Assembly: GCA_947589135.1 (NCBI GenBank)
Contig: CANPZT010000004.1
Span: 1 to 32,162 of the forward strand
Direction: 5' to 3'
Length of the DNA stretch: 32,162 nt
Origin: an uncultured Clostridia bacterium
GTDB lineage: Bacteria; Bacillota; Clostridia; TANB77; CAG-508
The notes beneath the pieces were generated by a model. The model worked only from the letters and a program-made list of their open reading frames with translations. It was not told where the DNA came from and made no database searches. Positions 30,522 to 32,162 of the stretch are shown here, piece by piece; position 1 is the stretch's first letter, and each line of letters opens with the position of its first letter. The position numbers and the translations under genes are program-made.

Positions 30522-32012
30522 ATGGAGAAGTTGAAAGAAGTAATAAAATTTGTGAAAAAACATGATAATATATTTGTTATTATTTTAATTTTTTTTTCAT
30601 TTTATGGTATTGCTACAAATTCTATGATACGTATTAATGATGAATTATGGAATTTCCAAAATGTTTATAAATTATATAATGGTTTTCAATTATACAAAGA
30701 AATAAATGTTATAACAACTCCATTATTTTTTGTAATAGGCAAAATATTATTTGAAATTTTAGGAGCTAATTTTTTGACATTTAGAATATATAACATAATA
30801 ATAATAGTAGCAATATATTTTATTACATATTTATTATTAAAAGAATTAAAATTAAGTAAAAAAATGTCTATAAGTCTTATTTTATTTTTAATGATTATTA
30901 GTGGGTATTATTTTTTATTGTTACAAGCAAATTATAACACAATGGCATTATTATATTGCTTAATAGGAGTATTAATTTATCTTAAAAAATATAGATATAA
31001 TCCAATTATACAAGGAATAGTTTTATTTTTAATATTTATTACAAAACAAAATATAGGAATATATTATGCAATAGGATTATTTAGTTGTGAATTTCTAAGT
31101 AAAAATGAAATCAAAAAAAAATTAAAAAACATTATTATTCAATTTGGAACTTTTTTAGTGTATATTATTATATTGTTATTATATTTTTATAAGAACAATA
31201 TTTTATATGATTTCTTTAATTTTACTATTTTAAGTATAGGAGAATTTGCAAGTAAGAATATTTCTATAAATATTTTTAATATTATAGTGATATTAATTTT
31301 TATAATATTTAATATATTTATGACAATAATTTTATTAAAAAACAAGAACACTAATAGAATAATGAAGGAAAGATTAATAATATTAAATTCTTTTTCTATT
31401 CCATTAACACTAATTAGTATACCTATTTTTAATACAGGACATGTATGTATAGGAATATATTTATTAATTATTCTATATATATATCAAATTATTGTGATAT
31501 TAAAACAAATTGGTATTAATATAAAACCAAAACCAAAATTTACATATTTAATAATATTATTATTTAGCATATTAGCAATTAGTATTTCTACTTATTTTTT
31601 TGTCAAGTGGATATTATATATATGTGATGAGGACTATTTTTTTAGTAAAACAGAACCATTTTATGGTGGAATAATAACAAATGACAGTAAACTATCTATG
31701 GATAATATAACAAAATATATTCAAAACAATTCTAATAATGTTATAATACTATCAGATCAGGCAGCACTATATATGGTTCCGTTAAAAAGAAATAATGGAA
31801 TTTTTGATTTACCATTTAAAGGAAATTTAGGGAAAGATGGAGAAAAAGGTTTAATAGAAAAAATTAAAAAACTTCAAAATACGGAAATTTTGATTTGTAA
31901 AAAAGAAGAAGAGATGCAATGGCAAGAATCAAAGCTTGCAAGAGAGTATATTATTAACAATATGGAAAAAATAGGAGAAATAGAAGAATTTTATATTTAT
32001 TATAAAAAATGA
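30522..32012 (+). CDS. Polytopic membrane protein, possibly a GT-C/GT39-like glycosyltransferase
   Basis: About 10 TM helices; N-terminal NDELWNFQNVYKLYNGFQLYKEINVITTPLFFVIGKILFEILGANFLTFR resembles GT-C fold membrane glycosyltransferases. Confidence 0.6.
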   Translation: MEKLKEVIKFVKKHDNIFVIILIFFSFYGIATNSMIRINDELWNFQNVYKLYNGFQLYKEINVITTPLFFVIGKILFEILGANFLTFRIYNIIIIVAIYFITYLLLKELKLSKKMSISLILFLMIISGYYFLLLQANYNTMALLYCLIGVLIYLKKYRYNPIIQGIVLFLIFITKQNIGIYYAIGLFSCEFLSKNEIKKKLKNIIIQFGTFLVYIIILLLYFYKNNILYDFFNFTILSIGEFASKNISINIFNIIVILIFIIFNIFMTIILLKNKNTNRIMKERLIILNSFSIPLTLISIPIFNTGHVCIGIYLLIILYIYQIIVILKQIGINIKPKPKFTYLIILLFSILAISISTYFFVKWILYICDEDYFFSKTEPFYGGIITNDSKLSMDNITKYIQNNSNNVIILSDQAALYMVPLKRNNGIFDLPFKGNLGKDGEKGLIEKIKKLQNTEILICKKEEEMQWQESKLAREYIINNMEKIGEIEEFYIYYKK

Positions 32013-32020
32013 AATTACTA

Positions 32021-32049
32021 TTGACAAAAAATTATAAAAATGCTAATAT
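32021..32049 (+). promoter_or_regulatory. tRNA-Ser promoter
   Basis: TTGACA (32021-32026), 17-nt spacer, TAATAT (32044-32049). Confidence 0.65.
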
Positions 32050-32097
32050 AAATATTGTCACTAATTGTTTATAAAAAATAAGTGCTTAGTGATAAAT

Positions 32098-32162
32098 GGA
32101 GAGGTGGTCGAGTTGGTTTATGGCACCAGTCTTGAAAATTGGCGTGCGTTTATAGCGTACCG
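32098..32162 (+). tRNA. tRNA-Ser (UGA), 3' end truncated by the window edge
   Basis: ggagaggtggtcgagttggtttatggcaccagtcttgaaaattggcgtgcgtttatagcgtaccg; anticodon loop cttgaaa (TGA), long variable arm. Confidence 0.93.

Overview
This looks like a chromosomal replication-origin region from a very AT-rich Firmicutes/Clostridia-like bacterium (taxonomy tentative). The leftward (-) block is gyrA, a T4SS/ATPase cluster, gyrB, recF, dnaN and dnaA. The rightward (+) block is rpmH, rnpA, yidD, yidC, jag, mnmE, mnmG, rsmG, parA, parB, DUF4446 and a membrane protein. A partial tRNA lies at each window edge (Lys on the left, Ser on the right). A second + block left of gyrA carries VirD4, VirB2-like, VirB6-like and PrgI-like conjugation genes followed by a DnaD-like protein and a DnaI/DnaC-type helicase loader. 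Main finding: three conserved genes (helicase loader, mnmE, mnmG) are each interrupted by exactly one extra C. In each case the C sits at a codon boundary directly before a conserved glycine codon, creating an in-frame CGG followed by a +1 shift to GGN (CGG-T, CGG-A, CGG-A). By manual scan, CGG occurs in frame nowhere else in the annotated coding sequence of this window. This suggests CGG is an unassigned codon used as a +1 frameshift signal (CGGN read as Gly) rather than random pseudogenization. Other items of interest: apparent AUU/AUA start codons in the T4SS genes, a roughly 430-nt candidate structured ncRNA with its own terminator beside gyrB, a 186-bp nested palindrome with perfect 34-bp arms between rsmG and parA, and several DnaA-box clusters including a DnaA-trio-like tract. 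All calls are from reading the sequence; no database search was run.
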